A stretch of 22,850 nt of DNA from Pseudomonadota bacterium (GTDB taxonomy: Bacteria > Pseudomonadota > Alphaproteobacteria > Rhizobiales > Xanthobacteraceae), in contig JAFAFP010000074.1 of the NCBI GenBank assembly GCA_023423415.1, forward strand, positions 1 through 22,850. The letters run 5' to 3'. Each line of letters starts with the position of its first letter. Within the stretch, counting starts at the first letter, position 1. The notes beneath the pieces are model-generated. The model saw only the letters and a list, made by a program, of their open reading frames with translations. It did no database searches and had not been told where the DNA came from. Below, in pieces: positions 1 through 6,246 of the stretch. Made by a program: the position numbers and the translations under genes.

Positions 1-2
1 AC

Positions 3-986
3 TTACGCCACCGCCTCCACTACCTCCTTGTTGATGATATTGGGCGGCACGCGGCCGTCGGCAATTGCCGCAATATTGTCCACCACGATATGCGCCATAT
101 TCTCGCGCAGCTCACGCACCGCGCTGCCGAGATGCGGCGTCAGCACCACATTGTTCATGGTCAGCAGCGCGCGCTCGATCTTCGGCTCATTGGTGTAGAC
201 ATCGAGCCCCGCCCCGGCGATGCGGCCTTCCGACAGCGCCTTGATCATTGCGGCATCGTCAATGATCGGACCACGCGAGGTATTGATCAGGAATGCCGTG
301 CGCTTCATCAACGCGAACTGACGGGTACTGATCATGTGACGGGTTTCGTCGGTCAGTTGCGGATGCAGCGAGATGAAGTCCGCCTGCCCCAGCACTTCCT
401 CGAGGCTGACCTGCGTGCCGAGCGCCTGAAGCTCCGGATCCGCAAATCCGCGCGGATCGGCATAGATCACCCGCATGTCGAAGCCGCGCGCACGCCGCGC
501 CATCGCCTGGCCAATGCGGCCAAAGCCGACAAGGCCGAGCGTCTTGCCGGTCACGCCGGTGCCGGCGAGATGATTGGATTGCGAACCGGGAAACACCCCG
601 GAACGCACGACACGGTCGCCTTCGGCAATCCGCCGCGCCACCGCCAGCAACAGGCCGAAAGCCATGTCGGCGGTCGCGTCCGTCACCACCGCCGGAATGT
701 TGGTGACCATAATCTTGCGCGCGGTCGCTTCCGCCACATCGATGCGATCCGGCGTGATCGTCATCGAGGCGACAGCCTTGAGGTTGGGATTGGCCGCCAG
801 CACATCGCGGTCGATGGTATCGTGCAGCAGCGCCAGGATGATGTCGTTGCGTTTGGCAGCATCGATCAGCTTCGATCGCGCGACGATGCGGCTCGAGTCG
901 TGGTTCTCCTCGACTTCGGCGATCTCTCGCAAACGCAGCAATGCACTTTCGGCAATGGGCTGTGTGACGTAGACGCGCGGCCGCAT
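3..986 (-). CDS. D-2-hydroxyacid dehydrogenase (NAD-dependent)
   Basis: A 327-residue cytosolic oxidoreductase of the D-isomer-specific 2-hydroxyacid dehydrogenase family (glyoxylate/hydroxypyruvate reductase and D-lactate dehydrogenase relatives), which interconverts 2-oxoacids and D-2-hydroxyacids with NAD(P)H. The Rossmann glycine motif GFGRIG is at residues 154-159. The family catalytic set is visible: Arg238 in NTSRGP, Glu267 in TNEP and His285 in TPHLGSA. Length is normal for the family and the frame is intact to a TAA stop at the window edge. The gene is divergent from the oxidoreductase at 1099, sharing a 112-bp gap that contains an AT-rich TATAAT at 1034-1039 but no convincing -35. 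The substrate cannot be read from the sequence; the neighbourhood of organic-acid enzymes fits a hydroxyacid catabolic role (inference). Confidence 0.93.
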   Translation of the reverse strand: MRPRVYVTQPIAESALLRLREIAEVEENHDSSRIVARSKLIDAAKRNDIILALLHDTIDRDVLAANPNLKAVASMTITPDRIDVAEATARKIMVTNIPAVVTDATADMAFGLLLAVARRIAEGDRVVRSGVFPGSQSNHLAGTGVTGKTLGLVGFGRIGQAMARRARGFDMRVIYADPRGFADPELQALGTQVSLEEVLGQADFISLHPQLTDETRHMISTRQFALMKRTAFLINTSRGPIIDDAAMIKALSEGRIAGAGLDVYTNEPKIERALLTMNNVVLTPHLGSAVRELRENMAHIVVDNIAAIADGRVPPNIINKEVVEAVA

Positions 987-1098
987 TCAATACCCCTCTC
1001 TCGGAACGGGACTGTTGCCCGCTGACGAAGCCATATAATAACGGAGCTCCGCGGCCAAGCTGAGCAAAATCAAGCCGGGCACAGAACGGAGACATAAC

Positions 1099-2013
1099 GT
1101 GGCGAAGAAATCCAAGGGTAAAGTCGGCATCATCGGCCTCGGCATCATGGGTGGCGCATTTGCACGCAATCTCATGGCTGACGGCTGGACCGTCATAGGC
1201 ATCGATACCGATCCAGCCCGGCAGAAGGCGATGAAGAAAGTCGGCGTCGGCCTCTATCACGATGTGAAAGAATTGCTGGCGGATGCCCCCGTCATCATCA
1301 CCAGCCTGCCAAGCCCGAAGGCTCTGCATGCGGTGGTACAGGATACCGTCGATGCCAAGGCCTCGCCGCATATCATCATCGAAGCATCGACTTTTGCATT
1401 GGACGACAAGATCGCGGCCGAAAAGATCCTGAGCAAGGCCGGCCATACGATGCTGGATTGCCCGATGAGCGGCACCGGCGCGCAGGCGGCGGTGAAGGAT
1501 CTTGTCGTTTATGCCAGCGGCGACCCCAAGGCGATCAAGAAGGTGCAGCCGATCTTCGACGGCTTCTCGCGCCAGACCTATGACCTCGGCGCGTTCGGCA
1601 ACGGCAGCAAGATGAAGTATGTCGCGAACCTGCTGGTTGCGATCCATAACGTCGCCGCGGCCGAGGCCATGGTGCTCGGTATGAAGGCCGGGCTCGATCC
1701 AGATCAGATCCTCAAATTCGCCAGCGTCGGCGCCGGCAATTCGCGCATGCTGGAAGTGCGCGGGCCGATGATGGCCAAGGGCGATTATTCCGAAGCGACG
1801 ATGAAGAACTATGTCTGGCAGAAGGACATGAGTGTGATCGGCGAATTCGCCAACAAGCTCGGCGTGCCGACGCCGCTGTTCAGCGCGACATTACCGATCT
1901 ACGCATCGACCCTCTCCACCGGCTATGCCGAGCAGGACACCGGCGCCGTCTGCGGCGTGCTGGAAAAGATGGCCGGCGTGAAGCGGAAGAAGAAAAGTAA
2001 GAAGCGGAAGTAA
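1099..2013 (+). CDS. NAD(P)-dependent beta-hydroxyacid dehydrogenase (3-hydroxyisobutyrate dehydrogenase family)
   Basis: A 304-residue member of the beta-hydroxyacid dehydrogenase family (3-hydroxyisobutyrate, tartronate semialdehyde and 6-phosphogluconate dehydrogenase relatives). The N-terminal nucleotide-binding motif GLGIMGG lies near residues 13-19. The substrate-loop region reads DCPMSGTGAQAA, where the family usually has D-x-P-V-S-G-G. The catalytic-lysine helix SKMKYVANLL follows, and the C-terminal all-alpha half contains a KDM motif. I chose the GTG at 1099 because GGAGA at 1088-1092 sits six bases upstream. The protein ends in a very basic tail of eleven residues after VCGVLEKMAG, almost all Lys or Arg, which the family does not need. 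Its substrate is unknown. A hairpin repeat begins eight bases after the stop. Confidence 0.92.
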   Translation: MAKKSKGKVGIIGLGIMGGAFARNLMADGWTVIGIDTDPARQKAMKKVGVGLYHDVKELLADAPVIITSLPSPKALHAVVQDTVDAKASPHIIIEASTFALDDKIAAEKILSKAGHTMLDCPMSGTGAQAAVKDLVVYASGDPKAIKKVQPIFDGFSRQTYDLGAFGNGSKMKYVANLLVAIHNVAAAEAMVLGMKAGLDPDQILKFASVGAGNSRMLEVRGPMMAKGDYSEATMKNYVWQKDMSVIGEFANKLGVPTPLFSATLPIYASTLSTGYAEQDTGAVCGVLEKMAGVKRKKKSKKRK

Positions 2014-2020
2014 GCTTACT

Positions 2021-2091
2021 CCGCTCATTCCCGCGAAGGCGGGAATCCAGCGCAACAAACTCTGGGTCCCCGCTTTTGCGGGGACGAGCGG
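2021..2091. repeat. Double-hairpin intergenic repeat, copy 1
   Basis: Two perfect hairpins sit back to back: ATTCCCGC-GAAG-GCGGGAAT at 2027-2046 and GTCCCCGC-TTTT-GCGGGGAC at 2066-2085. They are enclosed by CCGCTC (2021-2026) and GAGCGG (2086-2091), with CCAG/CTGG inside. Related copies occur at 15415, 16534 and 20666. This kind of dispersed palindrome is common in alphaproteobacterial chromosomes. It lies between two gene 3' ends and may also act as a bidirectional terminator. Confidence 0.88.
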
Positions 2092-2105
2092 ATTGAGTAG
2101 CGGCA

Positions 2106-3341
2106 TTACGCGTACAAGAAATCCAGCGTCGCCGTTTCCGCCAGCACGGCTGCCGGAATGGCATGGCGCGCTGAATGCGCCGCCTCCTCCGAGGTCTGCC
2201 GCGCCTGCAGATAAGCGCCGAGATGCCGCGCGCGCTCGATCATCCGGCGTCCGGTTGGAATCCGTACGGCTTCGAACTGCGACAGGGCTGACGGAACGTC
2301 AGCATTCGCCTGCAACGCGTTCACCAGAGTCTCCGCATCGCCCGCCGCCTTGGCAACGCCGCCGCCGACATGCGGACGCGCCACAAAGGCGGCGTCGCCG
2401 ATGATGGCGATGCGGCCGAATGCAATGCGCTTTGATTGCAGATCGAAGATCGGCTGCAGCAACGGCTGTTCGACGACATCGACGGCCTGTGCGAATTGCG
2501 GCGCCAGCACACGATGCGCCGCCGCACGCATTCCGGCGATCGAGGCGCGGCTGATCAACGGCGGCGGGATCGACATGGAATGCGACACGCCCTTTTTGTC
2601 AGTGAGCAGCGAAACGAGTTCAGTCTCTTCATCCGCCGGCCGGTACCAGATCATGTTGTAGCGCAGGCGCCCGGGCCGCAGATCGTTGTCGGCGCCGGCC
2701 ACCGGATAACCCAGCATCTGCTCGCCCGGCGGCAGACAGAATGCCATCACCGGAAAGATATCGCGATGAATGTGAGATGGCATCGCGCTTTCGGCGATCA
2801 GCGCGCGCCAGGCGACATAGCCGGCGTAGAGCGGCTGTGCATGCGGCGCGCAAAGGCCGCGAACGGTCGAACGGATGCCGTCGGCGCCGATCAGCACATC
2901 CGCTGATGCGCTTTTGCCATTCGTGAAATGGGCTGTGACTTGTTCCGACGATTGATCTACTGCGCGTAGCGACCAGCCCTGATGATAATGCTGAACCGGA
3001 AACGCGTCATGCAGGATGCGGTACACCCGCTCCCACGCTGTCATCACCTGCGGGCAATCGGTCTCAAGCACCAGATTCCCCGATGAATCGAACAGCCGCC
3101 GCTTGTCTACCGCCACGCCAAGATTGCGCGTCTCAAGACCCAACGCGCGCAACGCTGCGAGGATCTCCGGTTGGGCGACGATGCCCGCGCCGCGCCCCGA
3201 TAGTTCGCCCTCCACCTTTTCGTAAATGTCGACCTGCCAGCCGGCAGCCTGCAGCATGTGCCCGGCAAACAGCCCGCTCATCGAACCACCGATAACGATG
3301 GCGCGGCCCTGCTCCCTCGATTCCGGCTTTACGGGTGGCAT
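2106..3341 (-). CDS. FAD-dependent aromatic hydroxylase, DhpH-like
   Basis: A 411-residue class A flavoprotein monooxygenase that would hydroxylate an aromatic or heteroaromatic ring with NAD(P)H and oxygen. An N-terminal FAD-binding motif of the form GGSMSG is at residues 18-23. The second motif, GADGIRS, contains Asp154, and the third, IIGDAAFVARPHVGGG, spans about 313-328. The segment GYVAWR near 174-179 and the ARPHVGGGVAKA stretch resemble 2,6-dihydroxypyridine 3-hydroxylase and related nicotine/nicotinate-pathway enzymes (family recollection). The open frame extends upstream to 3443, but I chose the ATG at 3341: it starts just before the Rossmann strand and has GAGG ten bases upstream. 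The gene is divergent from the cupin at 3399, with only 57 bp between start codons, so the two are likely co-controlled. Confidence 0.88.
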   Translation of the reverse strand: MPPVKPESREQGRAIVIGGSMSGLFAGHMLQAAGWQVDIYEKVEGELSGRGAGIVAQPEILAALRALGLETRNLGVAVDKRRLFDSSGNLVLETDCPQVMTAWERVYRILHDAFPVQHYHQGWSLRAVDQSSEQVTAHFTNGKSASADVLIGADGIRSTVRGLCAPHAQPLYAGYVAWRALIAESAMPSHIHRDIFPVMAFCLPPGEQMLGYPVAGADNDLRPGRLRYNMIWYRPADEETELVSLLTDKKGVSHSMSIPPPLISRASIAGMRAAAHRVLAPQFAQAVDVVEQPLLQPIFDLQSKRIAFGRIAIIGDAAFVARPHVGGGVAKAAGDAETLVNALQANADVPSALSQFEAVRIPTGRRMIERARHLGAYLQARQTSEEAAHSARHAIPAAVLAETATLDFLYA

Positions 3342-3368
3342 TGGCGATATCCTCAAACCTGTTATATT
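3341..3368 (+). promoter_or_regulatory. Possible promoter for the cupin gene at 3399
   Basis: TTGGCG at 3341-3346 and TATATT at 3363-3368 are separated by 16 bp and stand 30 bp before the ATG at 3399. The -35 would overlap the start codon of the divergent hydroxylase gene. This is pattern matching only. Confidence 0.35.
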
Positions 3369-3398
3369 TCCTATCACGATTTTGAGGAGGAAACCGAG

Positions 3399-3845
3399 AT
3401 GGCACTGTCCATGATGGAAAAGCCGGCGCTCAAGACCGACCATTCGGCTTGGCCGGAGGATATCGCCAAGGAATTCGAACGCGAGCGCGACAATCCCAAC
3501 CCGTGCGTCGGTTCCCGTCTTCTTTCAGAGAATGAAAGAGTGCGGGTGTGGGAGATCCGCCTGCAGCCCGGCGAACGGATCGGCTTCCACCGCCACGTGC
3601 TCGACTATTTCTGGACCTCGGTCTCCGGAGGCCGTGGCCGGCAACATGTGCATGACGGAACGACGGTGGAATATACCTACCAACCCGGCGAGACCCGGCA
3701 CGAGGTCTATGGCGCAGGGGAATTCAAGGTGCATGACCTCGAAAACCTTGGGGACAAAGAGATGGTGTTCATGACCATCGAGTTTCTGAACTCGGCCAAC
3801 AAGCCGATGGTGCTGCCCGAGCATACGCGGAAGGCTGCTGCGTAA
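3399..3845 (+). CDS. Small single-domain cupin protein
   Basis: A 148-residue protein with a single beta-barrel cupin fold. The metal-ligand pair His64-x-His66 is in GERIGFHRH, followed by QPGETRH with His101 as a likely further ligand. The glutamate usual in the first cupin motif is not in its normal place; Asp69 is nearby. There is no signal peptide, so it is cytosolic. I chose the ATG at 3399, not an upstream in-frame start, because GAGGAGG at 3384-3390 is a strong ribosome binding site at good spacing and the upstream codons overlap the divergent hydroxylase gene. The reaction is unknown; small cupins of this type are often dioxygenases, isomerases or sugar/acid-binding proteins. Pairing with an FAD hydroxylase suggests ring-cleavage-type chemistry (inference). 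Confidence 0.85.
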   Translation: MALSMMEKPALKTDHSAWPEDIAKEFERERDNPNPCVGSRLLSENERVRVWEIRLQPGERIGFHRHVLDYFWTSVSGGRGRQHVHDGTTVEYTYQPGETRHEVYGAGEFKVHDLENLGDKEMVFMTIEFLNSANKPMVLPEHTRKAAA

Positions 3846-3860
3846 GGCGCAGTCGATCTT

Positions 3861-4634
3861 TCAGGATACGGAAAGCCGCCGCTTGACCGGCGGCTTTTTC
3901 GTTTGCGTTTTCTTTCTTTCACGATCTTGCGCCGCCAGTTGCAGCATCAGATCCCGCGCATTGACGTGAAAGCGCTCGACGATCTGCGTCACAGTGCCGG
4001 CGACATCGCTCGGGCCGCCGACGTTATAAACCCACTTGCGCATGCCGATATAAAAAATGCTGCCGTGCAGCGACCACATCAATTCGATTTCCGGCTCGCT
4101 CATCGGCAGCGTCGCCAAATCCGGGCGCCCGTATTCGTGGCGCAGTTCACCGACCACGCGCGCATAGGCACGATCAGTGGCAAGGCGCGCAAAACGCTGT
4201 GCGATGCCCGCCCCCTCCAGACCTGAATAAAGATAGATGCGGCCCCATTCGTATTCATGCAGCATCTTGGCATAGTCGCGATAGAATTCGGTCAGCCGAT
4301 CCAGCAGCCCCCGTGATCTGTTGCCCAGAATGTCATCCCATTCCGGCTTCCATCGTCCCTCGAACAATGTCTCGTAGATGCGATCGATCAGCGCATCCTT
4401 GGTGGGGAAATAACGGAACAACAATCCGGTCGAGATTCCGAGTTGCTTGGCAAGATCGCGCGTCTGACCGCGGAAGCCGCGATCGGCAAAGAAGCGGATG
4501 GCGCCGCGCAGGATCTGATCGCTGCGCGCCTCCGGACTGAGGCGCACGCGTTTGCCGCCACTGCCGCGCTGTTTTCTGCTTCGCACAACGGCCTTGCTTT
4601 TGCGCTTTGCGCGGGCGCCCGCAGTTTTCTTCAT
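3861..4634 (-). CDS. TetR/AcrR-family transcriptional regulator
   Basis: A 257-residue regulator. The N-terminal 35 residues are strongly basic, then a TetR helix-turn-helix spans about residues 37-82 (AIRFFADRGF, then LAKQLGISTGLLFRYFPTKDAL). A helical ligand-binding domain runs to about 235 and a second Lys/Arg-rich tail closes the protein. The open frame continues upstream to 4862, but that part would cross the divergent promoter, so I chose the ATG at 4634. The gene is divergent from the cupin/hydrolase/Liv genes, and the gap carries two operator-like sites (see 4716-4754), so it most likely represses that set and perhaps itself. The inducer is probably the transported compound or its CoA or acid derivative (inference). 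Its last codons overlap the terminator of the convergent cupin gene. Confidence 0.9.
   Translation of the reverse strand: MKKTAGARAKRKSKAVVRSRKQRGSGGKRVRLSPEARSDQILRGAIRFFADRGFRGQTRDLAKQLGISTGLLFRYFPTKDALIDRIYETLFEGRWKPEWDDILGNRSRGLLDRLTEFYRDYAKMLHEYEWGRIYLYSGLEGAGIAQRFARLATDRAYARVVGELRHEYGRPDLATLPMSEPEIELMWSLHGSIFYIGMRKWVYNVGGPSDVAGTVTQIVERFHVNARDLMLQLAAQDRERKKTQTKKPPVKRRLSVS
3872..3899 (+). terminator. Intrinsic terminator of the cupin gene, inside the TetR coding end
   Basis: A perfect 10-bp stem, AAAGCCGCCG (3872-3881) with CGGCGGCTTT (3888-3897), has a six-base loop and runs into TTTTT then T-rich sequence. It starts 26 bases after the cupin stop codon. The same bases encode about the last dozen residues of the convergent regulator. 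Confidence 0.85.
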
Positions 4635-4708
4635 TGTTGCGACATTGAATGTTCCGTGGAGGAACGCATAGCAGCAAAACTGCCGCAAGAAAACGTTCAA
4701 GCGATGTC

Positions 4709-4739
4709 TTGACATATTGAGCAGATGGTCAATTATAAT
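4709..4739 (+). promoter_or_regulatory. Near-consensus sigma-70-type promoter for the cupin/hydrolase/Liv genes
   Basis: TTGACA at 4709-4714 and TATAAT at 4734-4739 both match the consensus exactly. The spacer is 19 bp, longer than the optimum, which suits an activity that depends on DNA shape or repressor release. A second TATAAT at 4755-4760 has no good -35. The start codon at 4798 is 58 bases downstream of the -10. Confidence 0.7.
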
Positions 4740-4754
4740 GACCAAACGCTCAAT
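4716..4754. promoter_or_regulatory. Two-site operator, probable TetR-family binding region
   Basis: The region is one large dyad centred at 4735. ATTGAGC (4716-4722) mirrors GCTCAAT (4748-4754), and TGGTCA (4726-4731) mirrors TGACCA (4739-4744). It also reads as two imperfect 16-bp palindromes: TTGAGC-AGAT-GGTCAA at 4717-4732 and ATGACC-AAAC-GCTCAA at 4738-4753, with centres 21 bp apart. The first lies in the promoter spacer; the second lies just past the -10. The position between a TetR-type gene and its divergent target makes this regulator the obvious candidate binder (inference). Confidence 0.7.
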
Positions 4755-4797
4755 TATAATAATACCGATGAAAATCGGCGCATCAGGGAGATGGACG

Positions 4798-5361
4798 ATG
4801 GAAACCTTGCCCCGTTTCGGCCTCCGCCGCGAAGACATGATGAAGCGTGTCGCCTTCTTCAAGGACCTGAAAGGCTATGACGGCGGCCTGCCGGACAGCA
4901 ATTACGACAGCGCCCTCCGCAAGCTTTACAACGTGATCGGCTTCCAGCCACCGGCAGGCGAAGGCGACGCTGTCACCTCTCCGGTCGGGGCCGACGCCGC
5001 GCGCATGGCCGCCATCAAGATCTCGGAAGGTTTCAATCTCGGCTACTGCCGCGCCAAGCCCGGCAAGGGCCCGATGATGCACAACCACGATACCAACGAG
5101 ACCTTCATTCCCATGACCGGGACATGGCGCTGCTCGTGGATCAACGAAAAGGGCGAAGTCGACTATGTCGATGCCGGCCCGTTCGATGTCGTCTCATTTC
5201 CCGCCGGCTGCGCACGCCGCTTCGAAAACGTGACCAAGGGCGATCCGAACGAGGAATCGATCCTGATGTTCGTGATCGGCGGCGATGGCCCGCGCGCTGA
5301 ATTCACCGATGAATCGATGAAGGAATTGGAAGACGCCGGCGTCTGGCCGGAAAAGAAGTAA
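4798..5361 (+). CDS. Cupin-domain protein with an altered fourth ligand position
   Basis: A 187-residue cytosolic cupin. The first conserved motif is complete: GPMMHNHDTNETF gives His95, His97 and Glu101. The second motif, at Pro135-x-Gly137, normally supplies another histidine at position 140 but has Arg there (PAGCARRFEN, Asn144 kept). So it has a two-His, one-Glu site at most. The ATG at 4798 is preceded by AGGGAG at 4785-4790; upstream in-frame ATGs would put the start inside the operator. It is the first gene of the apparent operon with the hydrolase at 5390 (28-bp gap) and the ABC importer. It might bind or process the imported substrate, but no reaction can be assigned. Confidence 0.85.
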   Translation: METLPRFGLRREDMMKRVAFFKDLKGYDGGLPDSNYDSALRKLYNVIGFQPPAGEGDAVTSPVGADAARMAAIKISEGFNLGYCRAKPGKGPMMHNHDTNETFIPMTGTWRCSWINEKGEVDYVDAGPFDVVSFPAGCARRFENVTKGDPNEESILMFVIGGDGPRAEFTDESMKELEDAGVWPEKK

Positions 5362-5389
5362 CATCATCCACCGCACAGCGGACAACAGC

Positions 5390-6208
5390 ATGTCGTCAGC
5401 CGGACTCGCCGCAAAGCCAGCCAGCGGGACTTCCGACAGGCCTTGGGATATGGCCTCATCTCTCGCAACCGCAACGGTTGCGGGCATTGACTGGCCATAT
5501 ATCGACACTGGCGCGAGGGGCCCTGCACTGATCATGCTGCCGGGCTCGGTCGGCACCTGCGAAATGTTCTTCAAGCAGATCCGCTCGCTTGGCGACAAAT
5601 ACCGGATCATATCGATAAGCTATCCGGCGGAGCCCGATCCGGCTCGTCTGGCCGACGGCCTCGCCGGCCTGATGGATCGTCTGAAGCTCGACCGCGCGAG
5701 CGTATTGGGCTCGTCCTTCGGCGGCTATTGGGCGCAGTTCTTCGCACTCCATCACGCAGATCGTGTCGAGCACCTGTTTCTCGGCAATATCTTTATCACG
5801 CCAAACGAGTTGTTCTCCAATCCGCTGTTCGATCCGGACTGGATTGCAAAGACCGCGCCCGCAGACCTGCAGGCCTTCTGGCTGCAGCGTGTGCGGCAAG
5901 CGCCAGACAGCGAACTCAAGGCGATTCAGCTCGACATGCTGTCGGGCCGCCAGAGCGCCGAGAATCTGAAAGCACGTTTCGTCGGCGTCGCGCGGGCGAC
6001 TCTGTGCCCATCGTTGCCGCTCCCCACCTCGCGCATCACCGTCATCGATTGCGATGACGATCCGATCATTCCGCCGCAATCGCGTCAGGACGTTCGCGAC
6101 CGCTACCAGGGCGCCCATGTCCGTACGCTGCCGAGAGGTGGGCACTACCCGCACATTCTCAACCCAGAGGCTTACGACGCCATCATCACCGAACGCCTGT
6201 CCAGTTGA
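5390..6208 (+). CDS. Alpha/beta hydrolase, maspardin-like
   Basis: A 272-residue alpha/beta-hydrolase fold protein. LIMLPGSVGT (about 48-56) is the oxyanion-hole strand. GSSFGG at 107-112 is the nucleophile elbow with Ser109. The acid is among Asp222-224 in IDCDDDP, and His252 in RGGHYPH completes the triad. The spacing and the phrases FFKQI and the Tyr-Pro after strand 4 resemble maspardin/SPG21-type hydrolases (family recollection). No signal peptide is evident. The start is uncertain: the ATG at 5390 has a weak ribosome binding site and the ATG at 5450 would remove 20 low-complexity residues. It lies between the cupin and the substrate-binding protein on the same strand, so it probably hydrolyses an ester, amide or lactone of the imported compound (inference). 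Confidence 0.87.
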   Translation: MSSAGLAAKPASGTSDRPWDMASSLATATVAGIDWPYIDTGARGPALIMLPGSVGTCEMFFKQIRSLGDKYRIISISYPAEPDPARLADGLAGLMDRLKLDRASVLGSSFGGYWAQFFALHHADRVEHLFLGNIFITPNELFSNPLFDPDWIAKTAPADLQAFWLQRVRQAPDSELKAIQLDMLSGRQSAENLKARFVGVARATLCPSLPLPTSRITVIDCDDDPIIPPQSRQDVRDRYQGAHVRTLPRGGHYPHILNPEAYDAIITERLSS

Positions 6209-6246
6209 TCAACGCCGGAGCAACACGGCGATATAGGGAGGACATT

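Noticed and set aside
1034..1039. TATAAT in the gap between the two dehydrogenase genes
   Set aside because: No adequate -35 stands 16-18 bp upstream on either strand, so I did not list a promoter.
259..1647. A 462-codon minus-strand open frame across two dehydrogenase genes
   Set aside because: It overlaps two well-supported genes in wrong frames, is Arg-rich and low in complexity in its second half, and shows no family motif.
1880..2164. Short minus-strand reading frames reading PAKAGTQ and WIPAFAGM phrases
   Set aside because: These are translations of the intergenic double-hairpin repeat at 2021-2091, a well-known source of false gene calls.
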